Shown here piece after piece: positions 48,603 to 60,751 of a stretch of DNA of 64,000 nucleotides. The stretch spans positions 18,141,001 through 18,205,000 of the forward strand of contig CM076153.1 of assembly GCA_038025085.1 (NCBI GenBank). Reading direction: 5' to 3'. The DNA is from Tetragonia tetragonoides (Eukaryota; Streptophyta; Magnoliopsida; Caryophyllales; Aizoaceae). Positions within the stretch are counted from its first letter, which is position 1. Every line of letters starts with the position of its first letter. The position numbers were made by a program, and so were the translations under genes. The notes under the pieces are model-generated. The model saw only the letters and a list, made by a program, of their open reading frames with translations. It was not told the DNA's origin and did no database searches.

Positions 48603-49316
48603 TGTTGGGGTGGAGAGAGAAAATTGGTTGAAAGAGGTGGAGGTAGAAGATGACAATGGCGGAGGTTATGTTTAAGTTGTAGACTTGTTGTAGACTTCTG
48701 TAGTGTAGGAGCAACGAGCAAGCAAGGACTCTTTATTTTGTCTAAGCAAATGCACAAATAGAATCCCAAATCAATTAGTCCCAAGTGATTTGGTAAAATA
48801 AGATTAAGAGTTTGAATTTTCATTTCTCCTATACATTATGTGTGGTCTTCTAGAAACTATACTAGTCTCTTGTTTGTGCTATGTTGATGGGGTCAGTGTT
48901 TGCGCTGATTATTCAGTTAGTCCGATATGTTCGTTGTTAAACACGAGAGTCCGAACAATGACGTAGCGAGGATACCTCGGTCGTCTTTCACTTGCACCCT
49001 CTATCTGATGGGCAAAAAATTTAAAAAAATGTATAAAAAAGGATTACGCATCTTTGGGAGTTCTCATTGGACCCATGAACCCTGTTATGGGCTCTCGTGG
49101 AGGAAGGCATCACAAGATGTTCGATATAACTACTAAAATTCGAAACGAGACTTTTAGTTGGACTATTGATATTACCCTTATAGATCCGCTAGTTCGCGCC
49201 AATATGCATGGGGCAAATCAACTCAATTAATTGAGTAGCGATGAGTATCATAAGGCAATAGGGATCCTTTGTCCCCGTCCTATATATCACTACATTCCTA
49301 TCACACCTGATTGTTT
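48603..49316. other. REP upstream region
   Basis: REP 5' UTR and promoter side. No convincing TATA box was identified. The G-rich plus strand at 48330-48600 is simply the complement of the Pro/Ser-rich REP exon 1. Nothing else recognised up to the TIR element. Confidence 0.45.
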
Positions 49317-49326
49317 ATGATTTTAT

Positions 49327-49587
49327 ACAAAAACTTGTGTGGACTTAGTCCATGGTGAACCAATACTTGGAGTCATCCCTTACTTCACCTGGAGCCATCC
49401 CCATTACTTCACCTAAAGCCACCCCTCAAATTTATACTTGGCACCACCCCTACTTCACCTGGAGCCACCCTCCTACTTTACCTGGAGCCACCCCCCTGCT
49501 TTATCTAGAGCCACCCCCTACTTCACTTGGAGTCACCCCTCAAAGTTACTTGGTCCACGGTGGACTAAGTCCACACAAGACATGCTG
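49327..49587. mobile_element. Small TIR element enclosing a minisatellite
   Basis: Inverted repeats of 30 bp with two or three mismatches at 49334-49363 and 49550-49579 (TTGTGTGGACTTAGTCCA core) enclose about eight degenerate 20-23 bp units like TACTTCACCTGGAGCCACCC. A 10 bp duplication ATGATTTTAT lies at 49317-49326 and 49588-49597. The duplication length suggests a Mutator-like MITE. The eight or so bases between duplication and inverted repeat do not match each other. Confidence 0.7.
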
Positions 49588-49958
49588 ATGATTTTATCAT
49601 GCATCCCACTAAAGAGTCATATTATCACTCAAAAAAAAAAATTAATACAAAGTCATAGTAGGCGTAACTATAGACCTGTAAAACGGGTCGACCCAGCGGG
49701 TTACTGGTCGGGTCACCTCGGGTTGGTTTTTGGGTAGCATTCAATTTTTAGTTCATTTTACCGGGTTGTAAACGGGGTTCAGATCGAGAAAGTTCTGTCA
49801 GGACCCTAAGAAACGGGTCGGGTCAGCTTTTTACAGCTCTAGGTGTAACTAAACTGTTATCACTAGTTTCAACTAATACAATAACTTGTTACAACCAAAC
49901 TAAATTATAGAGTTGATATAAATCGGTCAAACAACCACCAAAGCAAAAAGCCAGTAAA

Positions 49959-50310
49959 AGTTTTTTTTTTTATAAGGTAAGGAGTGGAATAAGGGGAGAA
50001 CTAGGAGACTCTCCTCTCGAGAGTGACCCCTAGTAAATCCTCATAAAGAATCTGTTTCAAATCTTTATCTGGCGGAACAGGAAAGAAAGTCATTTGTTGA
50101 ACTGTGTGCCCTTTATTGGCCATCCAATCTGCCGCCTTATTGCCCTCTCTAAAGATATGTTGGACAACAGTAGGCTGTAGTGGTGCTAGGAACATGCGGG
50201 TATCAATAATCAAAGCATGAATCGATCATGGCACTTCGATTTCCCCCCTTAATGCTTTGATCACAATGAGATTGTCTCCCTCAATCTGAAGTCTATCACA
50301 CTTACTACAA
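49959..50310 (-). pseudogene. LINE 3' remnant (RNase H end)
   Basis: The minus strand reads QHIFREGNKAADWMANKG and ILYEDLLGV, the C-terminal signature of LINE RNase H. The tail is a poly-T run on the plus strand at 49960-49971. The upstream part extends to about 50310. It is broken by a stop near 50222. No target-site duplication was identified. Confidence 0.7.
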
Positions 50311-50550
50311 CAGAAATTGCCTCTCATAGCGCTTATTTTGATACATACATAGCGCTTTTGAGTGTTATCTAGGCTGGTGTTATTAAAGGGGTATCCAAAA
50401 AAAAGCGTTATGTATGTACTCCCAACAAAGACGCTTTTTTTGGAAAAGCGCTATGTATGTAATACTATACATAGCACTTTTTCTTAAAAAGTGCTATTAG
50501 TGGTAGTACATACATAACGCTTTTTTAATGAGCGCTATTATTGGATTGCT
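50302..50550. mobile_element. Subterminal repeat block of a CACTA-like element
   Basis: A short end-like sequence (ACTACAACAGAAATTGCC at 50304) resembles CACTA termini. It is followed by about eight copies of AGCGCT-type words in both orientations, often joined to ACATACATA/TATGTATGT (50327, 50350, 50404, 50430, 50446, 50470, 50490, 50515). Dense inverted short motifs next to the terminus are typical of En/Spm (CACTA) elements. The other end was not found. Confidence 0.5.
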
Positions 50551-52150
50551 TTTTTTAAAAATAAAATAAAATAAAATTTCTCACATTTTTTTATTATAAT
50601 ATTTTGTTTTCATTTAGATGAGGAGCAAACCTATACAAATAATGCTTAATTTTGGAACGCAATCAAAGCTTTCATTCCAATGCAAATGAAATTCATACAA
50701 AATCACAAGTTTCTCAATTCCGTGACAGATCAAAGTTAATATAATATGGAAGGCACTAAAACAATAGGTACAAACTTGAAAAGAAAAAAAAAGAAAAACA
50801 TTTCTATTACATCTGAATATCTATAACCATTCATCTCTGTATTCATCTATTTGATCTTTAGAGTATAAGGGGAGTAAGAAGTCCGGAAAGTACACCAGGC
50901 CTTCAAACTTGAGTTACTTGCTTCCTTTCACTGCATCCACAAATAACTGAGCAATAATATCTATAGTGCACACCTGGTAGTACCCAAACCCCATAACCAA
51001 TACAATCAAGAATTAGACAATTGAATTACCAAAAATTAAAGGTAAAACAAGTGTCTTTGCTGGCTAGCGTAGCAACATCAGCCAACACAGCAGGAAACAA
51101 CAACTAGCTTTACAAAACAGCCCTAATTTGCAGCAAAGAACAACATAAACAAGGCACGCTAAAATCATCAGAATGGAAGCTTCATAACAGCAGCAGCAGA
51201 GCACAAAACACAACATGAATTATAGCAACCAGCAGTATGTAGCTGCAACAACATGACAGGGAGATCGAGAGAGCACATCAACTAAAATAAACCCAATCCC
51301 CCAAACACAAGGCACATAGAAACCAGAACTTCGACTCCCACAAAATGGGATAGTAAAATATTGGGAATCATAATATTAAGATCTAGATTCTAGATTGAAT
51401 GAAATGGTCACGCTAAAACGAATACGTACCGTTACCTAGAATTGAGCAACAGGAGAAAAAACCCACAGATTTATTGTTTCAAGAACAAGTTCAGGTGAAC
51501 TAAAGTAAAGGAATTCAAGAAATGCAAAAGATTCAAATACCCAAATCAAAAAATGATAATAAAAAAAATAGCAAAAAAAAAAAACAACTACCAGATTGAA
51601 GCAAACAAAGAACAATCTGATTCTTAGGGCTACTCTTGTTCTGCCTTTGTTGCAATCAACAAAGGCAATGACAACAGCATCAACAATCTGATTCCTCTGT
51701 TGATTCAAATCCCCAATTACTCACCTAGATTAGACTATTAACCCAACTTGCACCCTTTCACCACAATACAACTCAATATAAAATTTTCCCAATTTTCAGC
51801 TCTTGGATCCACAAATTTCAACAAATTACAGCAGGTATACACAACAACCAATTCAGAACAAGCACCACAATTCAATAACGAAAACCTCACCACTAATCAA
51901 TTCTGACACATAATCAACCCAGACTGAATGCGACAAGAAAAGCCCAATTTACAGCTCATATCTACAAGAGAATTAGGTAAATAGTAGTCTGATCTACTGC
52001 TACATAGCCTACAGATCAAGAGTTTTCTACTTGTTGCTGTTACTTTGGGTAGTATGCACAGTGAGGAACTAACTGTTGTACTGTAATTGGCACAGAAAGA
52101 ATCACTCAGCACCAAGTAGGGCAAATACATCCAGTGGCTGCTCAAGAATG
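50551..52150. other. AT-rich interior without recognised gene
   Basis: May be the body of the CACTA-like element. Open frames are short and unlike known proteins. It ends where LINE RNase H sequence becomes recognisable. Confidence 0.4.
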
Positions 52151-52159
52151 CCCAAGAAA

Positions 52160-54591
52160 TGCAATTTTGACCCACAAGCCCTGCACCCGCTCCTAGAAAA
52201 ACTCCCCCTTCATTCCTAAGCACGAAGCAAGCCGCGGCTTCGCCTTTCCTACACGAAACGTCAAAATTAAGTTTGCAATGCCCAGGAAGGGGAAGCTCCC
52301 ATCTAACCCACTTGGATTCCAAAACTTTAAGCAATTTGGGGGTGTTGCTGGGTTGTTCTTCATAGATCGAGGGTCCAGCCCTCTGCCTCCATTCGGTTTC
52401 GCATCTTTTCGCATGAATCCAACAATTTATTTCATTGAAACGCTTACCCCTAAATACAACTTCGTTTCGCTCCATCCAAATGCTCCATAAAAGGAATACC
52501 ACCCTTGCAAGGCTGGCCGGTGGCATCATTGGGCTAGGTTTATTAAAATCGAGTCAGTTGGTGATATTACCCGGGGGGTACCACCAAAAAGGTGATCCAG
52601 GTGATCTACCGAACTTTTACAAAGTGGGCAAACTGGGTCGAGGGGAATGCCACGAGCAGCCAGCATCTGGCGGACCGCAACTGCCCTGTGACAGATTTGC
52701 TAAAGAAAATTTTTAATCTTAGGCGGAACAACCAGCTTCCAAATCCAACAGGATCGCCATTTAGAGGAGGATAAGTCGATATCATGGGAAAGCCATGTAG
52801 CTGTTTTAGTAGAGAAGGCACCATTTCCCGTCAGACTCCAGCAGAATTCATCCTCTACATCATGATAGGGTAAAGGAATATCCGCTATAAGGCGCAGAAT
52901 TTCACGGGGGACATAGGGGCTAATCTTCTGCATATCCCACCGCTTGTTAGCAGAGATTACATCGCTGACTTTCCATTCGAGAATTTCGCTTGGGATGTTA
53001 ATAGTATCTACGAGCTCGATGAGCGATTTATTACCACACCAAATATCCATCCAAAAATACACATGATTGCTAATACCGATCTTCCATCTAATACCTTTTC
53101 CAAGCACCACTCTAGAGTGTAAAATCTTTTTCCAGGCCCAGGACTGGGACCCCTGAACTTTACAGTCCATAAGGCCCCCATTTTGTAAGTACTTGGCCCC
53201 GAGACAGTTTTGACCCAAATATTATTTGGTTCTGTGAGAATTTTCCATGCAAGCTTGCACAGGAATGCACTATTGACCGCTTCTAACTTACGTAGTCCGA
53301 GACCGCCCATAGCTTTTTTAGGTTGGCAAATCTTCCCCCAGCTAATAAGAGGGAAGGTCCCTCTCTCCTCGTTGCTTTTCTAGAAGAAATCCCTATTGGT
53401 TTTGTTAAGATCATGACAAACAGATTTCGGAAGTTGAAAACACTACATAGTATGTGAGGGAATTGATTCAAGATTGGCCTGGATAAGCACCACTCTACCT
53501 GCTTTTGACATAGAGCTCGCTACCCATGCCTCCATGCATGCGTTTTCTGGCTTTACTTACTATATCGGAAAAACTTGATTTTGAGGCTTGCATATCAAGC
53601 ACCGGACACCCCAGGTACTTACCATAGCTATGTTTAATAGGAATATGAGTAATGGCACTAACCATCTGCTTGGTGCTATCCAAAACAGCTTTTGAGCATA
53701 CAATTGTTGACTTATGAAAATTGACTAGTTGCCCAGACTGGGAGCAGAAATGATTTAGGATAGCCATCAATTTGGTACAAGAGGCCCTCTCAGCTTTGTA
53801 GAAAAGGATGCTATCATCACCGAAGCACAGACCCGGGATGACTGGTGCATGTGGGGCAATCTTAATTCTAATTCCTGATTTCCTGACTTGACTCTCGAGA
53901 GTAATTCGCTGTAACAATACATCCATGCACAGAATAAATAGATACGGGGACAGTGGGTCACCTTGTCGGAGTCCTCTAGAAGGACAAAAGGCGGAGTGGG
54001 GTCATCATTAATCACTATAGAATAAGAGACAGTTGCGACACATTGCTGAATCCAGAGAATCCATTTATCGCAAAAACCCAAAGATTTGAGACACTAGAAG
54101 AGGAAATCCTATTCTATGCGGTCATAAGCTTTCTCCATATCCACCTTGAAAGCAAGCCAACTTTTTTTGCTCTTTGTAACCCGGAAAAAGTTCATTATTT
54201 CATGTGTAAGTAGGATATTATCATGGATCAATCTTCCCGGGGTGAAGGCACCCTGGAGCGGGCTAATGAGATTATCTAGGGAAGGTCTCAATCGATTAAC
54301 CATAATCTTTGAAATAATTTTAATAGTGTGTTGCAGAGACTAATAGGTATTAAATGATTAACTGTCTCTGGGCATTTAATTTTTGGCAGGAGGGCTATGA
54401 AAGTATAATTAATTTCCTTTAGGAGCTTACCACTATGGAAAAAAGCCAAAACAGCTTCACACACACACTCTCCTACTGTAGACCAGTAAGCTTGATAGAA
54501 GTCCGGTCCAAACCCGTCAGGGCCCGGGGCCTTAGTCGGGTCCATCTGAAAGACTGCTTCCTTAATTTCTTCCTTAGTAAATGGGCGCGTA
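52160..54591 (-). pseudogene. LINE ORF2 remnant (RT, zinc region, partial RNase H)
   Basis: Minus-strand order: RT start (KAPGPDGFGPDFYQAYW, 54530), palm (FKVDMEKAYDRIE, 54120), a decayed active-site region (LCFGDDSILFY near 53800; usual FADD), thumb (53500), and connection (MGGLGLRKLEAVNSAFLCKLA, about 53300). A zinc-binding region follows (52800-52500), then the beginning of RNase H (CKLNFDVSCRKGEAA, about 52250), after which homology stops near 52160. Several stops and frameshifts. Its upstream part is cut at 54591/54592 by an LTR end; the 5' half of the LINE would be expected beyond the nested insertion. Confidence 0.82.
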
Positions 54592-55112
54592 TGTAACACC
54601 CCCGAATTTGCAACGATTTTCAGGGAACTATCGACGTCATTATCCACGACTCGACACCACTGAACCGTCACAAACCCAAGGGTAGTTACTGCAACATTTA
54701 TCGCTAAGAAATAAATGCTAAGCAGAAAGGAAAACTAGGTATCAAAGGTAGCATCTAAACAAGTTAAACATAAATATCAGAGTTGTCTATCAAGTGATCT
54801 TAAGTCCATTAAAGTCTTATTACAACTTTGCCTTCAAGGGCACAAACCAAAAATCCCAATAATCCAAGTAACCAACAAATCAATAGTTCTAGAGAGACAA
54901 CCCACATTTAACTTCAATCAATTCGTCCTCACTCAGCTACACCTGCACTTTGGTTTCCGTGACGGAAACAAGGTACAGAAGAAAAGAGAAGAAACAAAAG
55001 AAAACAAAAATCAGATAAACTGAATAAACGTCGTCCATACCCAGTAAAAACACTTTCGCAAACCTTACATGGGTTTTAGAAGAATCATAGAAATTCATTT
55101 GCATACACAAGT
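54592..55112 (-). repeat. Truncated inverted LTR of the second gypsy family
   Basis: Reverse complement of this stretch matches about 57213-57733, the last 520 bp of the LTR below, with scattered changes. Its terminal TGTAACACCCCCG abuts LINE sequence, so an older minus-oriented element of the same family inserted into the LINE. The LTR is cut at 55112, where the plus-oriented element starts. Confidence 0.88.
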
Positions 55113-55836
55113 TGTGATACCCCAATATTTTCTATAATTATAATATCGATTTATAATTCATTTATAAATAGCTTCGGAGATTTAAATCGTATATTTATTT
55201 AACGATTCGATTTACTCAAATTAAGCCATAATAATATTAATTATTATTATGGGAATTTTGGAATTTATAATTATCAAATTGAGGGATTTAGTTAAAATAG
55301 TTTTGTATATGAATAAGGCTTATTCATATTGTTTTAATTGGTTTTAATTAGCATTTAATTAGTTTTAATTATTTTTTTAATTAGCAATTAAATCATAAAA
55401 TTAAACCTAATTCTAGTAGGTTTTGACTTTCCTTGATTAGGCACCTATATAAGCTAAGAGATGGGTCAGTTGATCAATTTACAAAACTGAGCCAAAACCC
55501 CAATTCTCTTCTCTCTCTCTCACGCCATTCTCTCTCTCCTCTCTCCCTTTCTCAGCCGCGCCTCCCCTTCCCCCTTGCTACCGCCCTTCGCCGGAGAACA
55601 CCAGGCCACCACCAGGTGAGCCGCCTCTTTCTCTCTTTTCCTTTCCCTCTCTTTCTCTCCTTCTCCCTTGCGACGCACACACATACTCTCTCTCTCCTTT
55701 GTTTTGGCCCGCCGGCAGCAGGGCGCCACCGCCATAGCCTGGCCGAGCGGGCGACCATCGTGGGCTGACCCACCGGTCGCTCCTCCTCTCTCCTTCAGTC
55801 TCTCTCTCTCTCTTTCATTTTCTCACTCTCCCTCTC

Positions 55837-55877
<41 letters not shown>

Positions 55878-57733
55878 TGGTCGCCGGTCACCGACGAGCC
55901 CACCGTCGACCATGGTGGTCGGTGGGTGGTGATGGTGGTGATAGGTCCGACCATGGGTCCCCTTGTGGGTGACTTTGGTCGAGACTTGCACAATAAGTTA
56001 GGGTTTCGAATTTTTTATTTTCGTTTTAATTAATTTTGTATTTTCAGTATTTTTCAATAATTGTTTTTATTTTTCTTTACTCGTTCGGAGTCCGAATCCG
56101 GATTTTCAAAAGCCTATATTGATTGGAATAAATCAAGGAATTTAATAAAAATATTAGTTTATAGTTTTAGTACTTTTTGGATTTTCGTATTTACTAATTA
56201 TTTCTCAGTAATTATTTTTATTTAGGACCACATGGACAAGCGTGATCGGGTTGTGATTAGCCAAGTTACTTACTGCGTAGTGAGCGTTTTCTACATAAGA
56301 TATTGTGCCTACCTCTTTCCAAAGCCCCATCAAAACTATTTTGATGTGTTATGTGCTAATTGATTATTATTGTGAATTTAATATGCGAAGCATGATTAAA
56401 TTATATTGTCGTTAATTATAAGAATTTGAAATATATTCTTTGCTGTAAATATGAATTATATTGAGTATGACAAGTTTATGAAGTTTCGTTAATTAACTAG
56501 TTCATATGCTAATTATTGAGCATGTATGGCAATGTTTAATTTCTAGTATTATTATGATATAATATACGTGCTAATTGGAATGGGTTATTATTGAGTGCTA
56601 ATGAGCACCTAATATATCTTGGTTGGTTTATTTGTGAAAGTGTAATGTTTGGATATCTTGATTTATAGCCGAAGTGCTGCCGAAATTTCCTTAGACATAT
56701 ATGAAACATGACTATTGTTAATATGCATTTATGTCATTATCGTCGTTATTATTATTCATTATCATGAGCATGAAATGAAGTAGTATGTCGTGGTCTCGTT
56801 GTACCACTAGGTCAATCAATGCAAGTATGTGAATTGAATTATAAATGAGAATAAGACTCCTAATGGATCCCTAAGAGTAGTTGAGCTTTCGAGACTTATC
56901 TAATTGATGTAGTCAAGAGATGCATGATTCCCAAGTTACTTTTATGGACACCTCGTAGTGTGTTCGGGACGGATCATTCCCCATTGTTTAATTCTCTACA
57001 TATCGATTATTATGTTAGAGGTAGTGTGAGTATACACTAGAGTAAGTCCATGGCATGTCTATATCTATCTATGAACAGTATGGGTAATCGCTGCTCTATT
57101 CGCTCTCTTATTACTCTAAACGAGATGGTTTATCTATTTGTGTTCGAATGATCACTAAAGCAAGAATTGCATGTAATTGAATATTGAGTATGCGTGTGCT
57201 TGATTGTATGACTACTTGTGCATGCAAATGAATTTCAATGATTCTTCTAGACCCAGGTAAGGTTTGCGAAAGTGTTTTTACTGGGTATGTACGACGTTTA
57301 TTCAGTTTATCTGATTTTTGTTTTCTTTTGTTTCTTCTCTTTTCTTCTGTACCTTATTTCCGTCACAGAAACCAAAGTGCAGGTGTAGCCGAGTGAGGAC
57401 AGATTGATTGAAGGTTTAATATGGGCCGTTTCTGTAGAACTATTGATTTATTGGTTACTTTGGATTTGGGATTTTTGGTTTGTGCCCTTGAAGGCAAAGT
57501 TGTAATAAAACTATAATGGACTTAAGACCGTTGGATAGATAACTCCGATATTTATGTTTAATTTGTTTAGATGCTTCCTTTGATACCTAGTTGTCCTTTC
57601 TGCTTAGCATTTACTCCTTAGCGATAAATGTTGCAGTAACAATCCTTAGGTCCGTGACGGTTCAGTGGTGTCGAGTCATGGATAATGACGTCGATAATTC
57701 CCTGAAAATCGTTACGAATTCGGGGGTGTTACA
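55113..57733 (+). repeat. 5' LTR (2621 bp)
   Basis: Begins TGTGATACCCCAATATTT and ends GGGGGTGTTACA. It contains a TATA box at 55446-55453, a long CT microsatellite-rich stretch (about 55500-55880) and an AT-rich body. Start is set by the break in the opposed LTR, end by the primer-binding site. Confidence 0.82.
55446..55453 (+). promoter_or_regulatory. LTR TATA box
   Basis: TATATAAG within CACCTATATAAGCTAAG, about 330 bp inside the LTR and just before the CT-rich leader. The usual place for an LTR promoter. Confidence 0.55.
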
Positions 57734-57735
57734 AA

Positions 57736-57748
57736 TGATATCAGAGCC
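57736..57748 (+). other. Primer-binding site
   Basis: TGATATCAGAGCC two bases after the LTR end, close to the initiator-Met tRNA site TGGTATCAGAGC, with one difference. Confidence 0.75.
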
Positions 57749-57923
57749 AGGTTTAAAAGGTTGCATAGGTTTAATAAATGAATTAATAAAGATTAGTTTC
57801 ATTTTTGGGGAAAATAAAATATAATTAAAACCGTTGAGCGTAGTAGTCCTAGAAGTTAGGAATTACTTGAAATCACCTTAATTGTGATTTAAATGTTCTT
57901 ATTGTTTGACTGCCCTTTTGTAG

Positions 57924-58922
57924 ATGGCAATTACTCGTTTGACCGCGATGAAGTCGACTAGAGGTAGAAAACCACGAGCGATGATTGTTGCACCCGAGAA
58001 CGAGGTGGAGTATGTAGACATTTCCGATAGTGAGCCTACACACGACGAGCGTGACGAGGCCACACCTGAGCTCTAGGCGCAAGGGATTGGCGCGCACGAG
58101 CTCGAGGTGGACCAACCCGCGCATGATGCTCACGATAATGACACTCCGATTGAGCCCAACCATGAATTGGAAGCCAACGAGGATCCTGATTCTGAAGAGG
58201 AACCTACTGAGTTTGAACCTCAAGCTGAAGATGATCCTGTTGACGAGCCAAGTGTTGAGCCTAACTATGTGGAATTAGAGATGCGTTTCGAGTATGGAGC
58301 TGGTGTCCCTAATTCACCTAGCATGCCAGACTTAGAGGATATTGGTGATGCAAGCGACAACAACTCTGTACCTCCTTCGCCTCCTGCTGATGTGTCTCCT
58401 CCTGTGGAGCCTTTCTTTGCCACTGATGCCGAGCTAAATGGCTTTCGTGCCTACATCGATCGCGCATTCACTACGATCGAGCGTTACGAGTATGAGAACC
58501 TTACGAGGATACACCAAGGTTTCTGGGTAGAACTCTTACTAGATGGCTTACCCAACCTTCATCCTTGGAGAGGTCTCAAGGAGAAGTATGATGATGTGGT
58601 ACTGAGGAGTGGCTACATCAACGATGGAAAGTACGGCAAAGGCAACCATTGGGCGCTGACTTTTCAGGGTGTTGGCAATGAGCTATGTTTGTCTGAGTTC
58701 AAATGGAAGGTTAATCACGTCCTAGTGCCTGCTCCGAAGGACATATGTGAGAGCTTCTGGTCTAAGAAGCGCAAGCTTGTGGACAACTTTAAAAGGCGCT
58801 TCATGCCTCAGAAGTTCAGAGGTGACGAGCATCCTTACACGCCTTGTAGGGAAGTGAAGCCAAGGAGGGATGATGATGATGATACGCCTCACGAATCGAA
58901 GCAAAACCCAGTTGCTGTTTAG
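57924..58922 (+). pseudogene. Extra reading frame before gag, unknown function
   Basis: 333 codons in one frame from ATG 57924 to TAG 58920, interrupted by a single amber codon at 58074. The N terminus is basic with an AT-hook-like STRGRKPRA. Residues of about 60-150 are very acidic and Pro-rich (DSEEEPTEFEPQAEDDP). The C-terminal half from about 165 looks globular (FRAYIDRAFTTIERYEY, LLDGLPNLHPW, KGNHWALTFQGVGNE) and ends with a basic segment, KKRKLVDNFKRRF, and a run of Asp. No retroviral domain, zinc knuckle or membrane segment is seen and I recognise no family. It lies in sense orientation between primer-binding site and gag, where plant Ogre/Tat elements also carry an extra ORF, but this pol is not of that type. 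It may also be part of a captured host gene. Confidence 0.65.
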
Positions 58923-59584
58923 TTATTTTATTGACTAGAGTTACTTGTTTTGTTTAGAAACATTATTCCACCTTTATGATGGCCCTGCGTGGTCAAGTTT
59001 GATGATGGTGTGTAGTTGCCTAAGTAACAAATATTTTTGACTCTTATCTATTTTCCAATCTATCTTATTGCAAAACTATTTCATTTGATTATATGAAAGT
59101 CGTTATGATTCATTTACATCATTGTTGTGTCACATATTTGCATGGTTGACTAAAAGCATGAATGCTATCTCTTATCATCATGACATGATGGGAAATCCAT
59201 GTCGAAATTATGGTAAAATTTTTGTTGAGCATTATCAACTCTCTTATGAGCCAAGTGCTAAAGCATATCGATATGATTAAGTATGAATATCTATTTCCCT
59301 ACTAGAATAGTATGGAGCCTCTTTATGTGCATTATGAACATCTTTGTCTATTCATGTGAAACCTATCGAACTATTGTGCATGAGAACTGAGAATAATAAA
59401 GCAAGTATGTTGCTTAGACCTACAATGTAAGGTCGATCCTCGAAACTTATATGCTATATGCTGAATGTCAAGAGAAAGGTTTCAATTACAACCTACTTCT
59501 CTCAATTAGACCTTAATGGGTCGAGATGTGCAAACTGTGTGAATGGTGTTCATACCATTACTTTTATATTCTCAGATTCGCGAA
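58923..59584 (+). other. Spacer between extra reading frame and gag
   Basis: 660 bp of element-internal, AT-rich, non-coding sequence. No splice or repeat structure that I can support. Confidence 0.5.
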
Positions 59585-60697
59585 ATGACAACCAACGCTG
59601 ATAGAATCGCTAGACTCGAGGATGGTCTAACCGATGTGGTCGAGATCATGGCACGACAAATGGCACGCCAAGAAGAACTGGAAGCCGCTCAAGCCTCTGC
59701 AACGCATAGTTTTCCGAGATTTTGACGCTCTTAAACCTCCTATATTCGAAGGTGGTGCTGATCCAACTAAGCTGGAAACTTGGATAATTGAGTTCGAGAA
59801 GTTGTTCCTGGCTACGAGTTGGCCTAACGACATGAAGATTAGCTCTGCGACGTACTATCTGAAAGGCGAGGCCAACAAGTGGTGGAATGATGTGCGAACT
59901 GATTTACTTGCAACGCCGAACTTTAATTGGGATCGTTTTAAGTTATCCATTCGTGCTAGATTTTATCCTAGTGCACTACGACGCCTGAAGCAGCGTGAGT
60001 TTGAAGGGTTAAGCCAAGACAAGCTGTCTGTGGCCGAGTATGCTGCCAAGTTCAACGAGCTTGCTATCTTTGCTCCTAATCTGCTGACAACTGAAGCTGA
60101 GCGAATCGAAAGGTTCGAGGATGGACTGAAATGGGATATTCAACGTTTTGTCGCTGGACAATCTATCACTTTTCAGGAATCTTATAACCAAGCCTGAATT
60201 ACGAGAGGATTGTTGGACGTCGTGACACGCATTTGGGTAAGAACAAGCGCGACGAAAGCAATCCATCGCAGTCAAACAATGGTGACAAGAGGTCAAGACC
60301 GAATGGCAACAACAACTACCAAGGTGGTCAGAACCACAATGCAAACAGGAATCGTGACTCGAATAGTCATCGAGCCACGATAATGGCTAGAAGGAATACG
60401 CCTTTTACTCGTTGTAACAAGACGCATGCTGGTAAGAACTGTCGAGGTGAAGTGTTGCAGTGCTATGAGTGCAACAAGCCGGGTCACAAAGCTTCTGAAT
60501 GTTGGAGCCGAGGTAGGAATGGTAATGGGCAGAACCGCGATAACAACTACAATCGTGGTGGGAATAATAATCGCTATCGTGGTAATGGTGGTAACTACCG
60601 TGGAAACGGGGGTTACAACAACAACAACAACTGCAAAAATGCTGCTCCTGCTGTGAACAACCAAGTTCAAGCTCCTGCTACTGCTAATCCCGCACCG

Positions 60698-60751
<54 letters not shown>

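Noticed and set aside
48227..48675. Several frames on both strands rich in Pro or Arg/Gly/Glu
   Set aside because: They are other-frame shadows of REP exon 1, whose Pro/Ser-rich sequence keeps alternative frames open.
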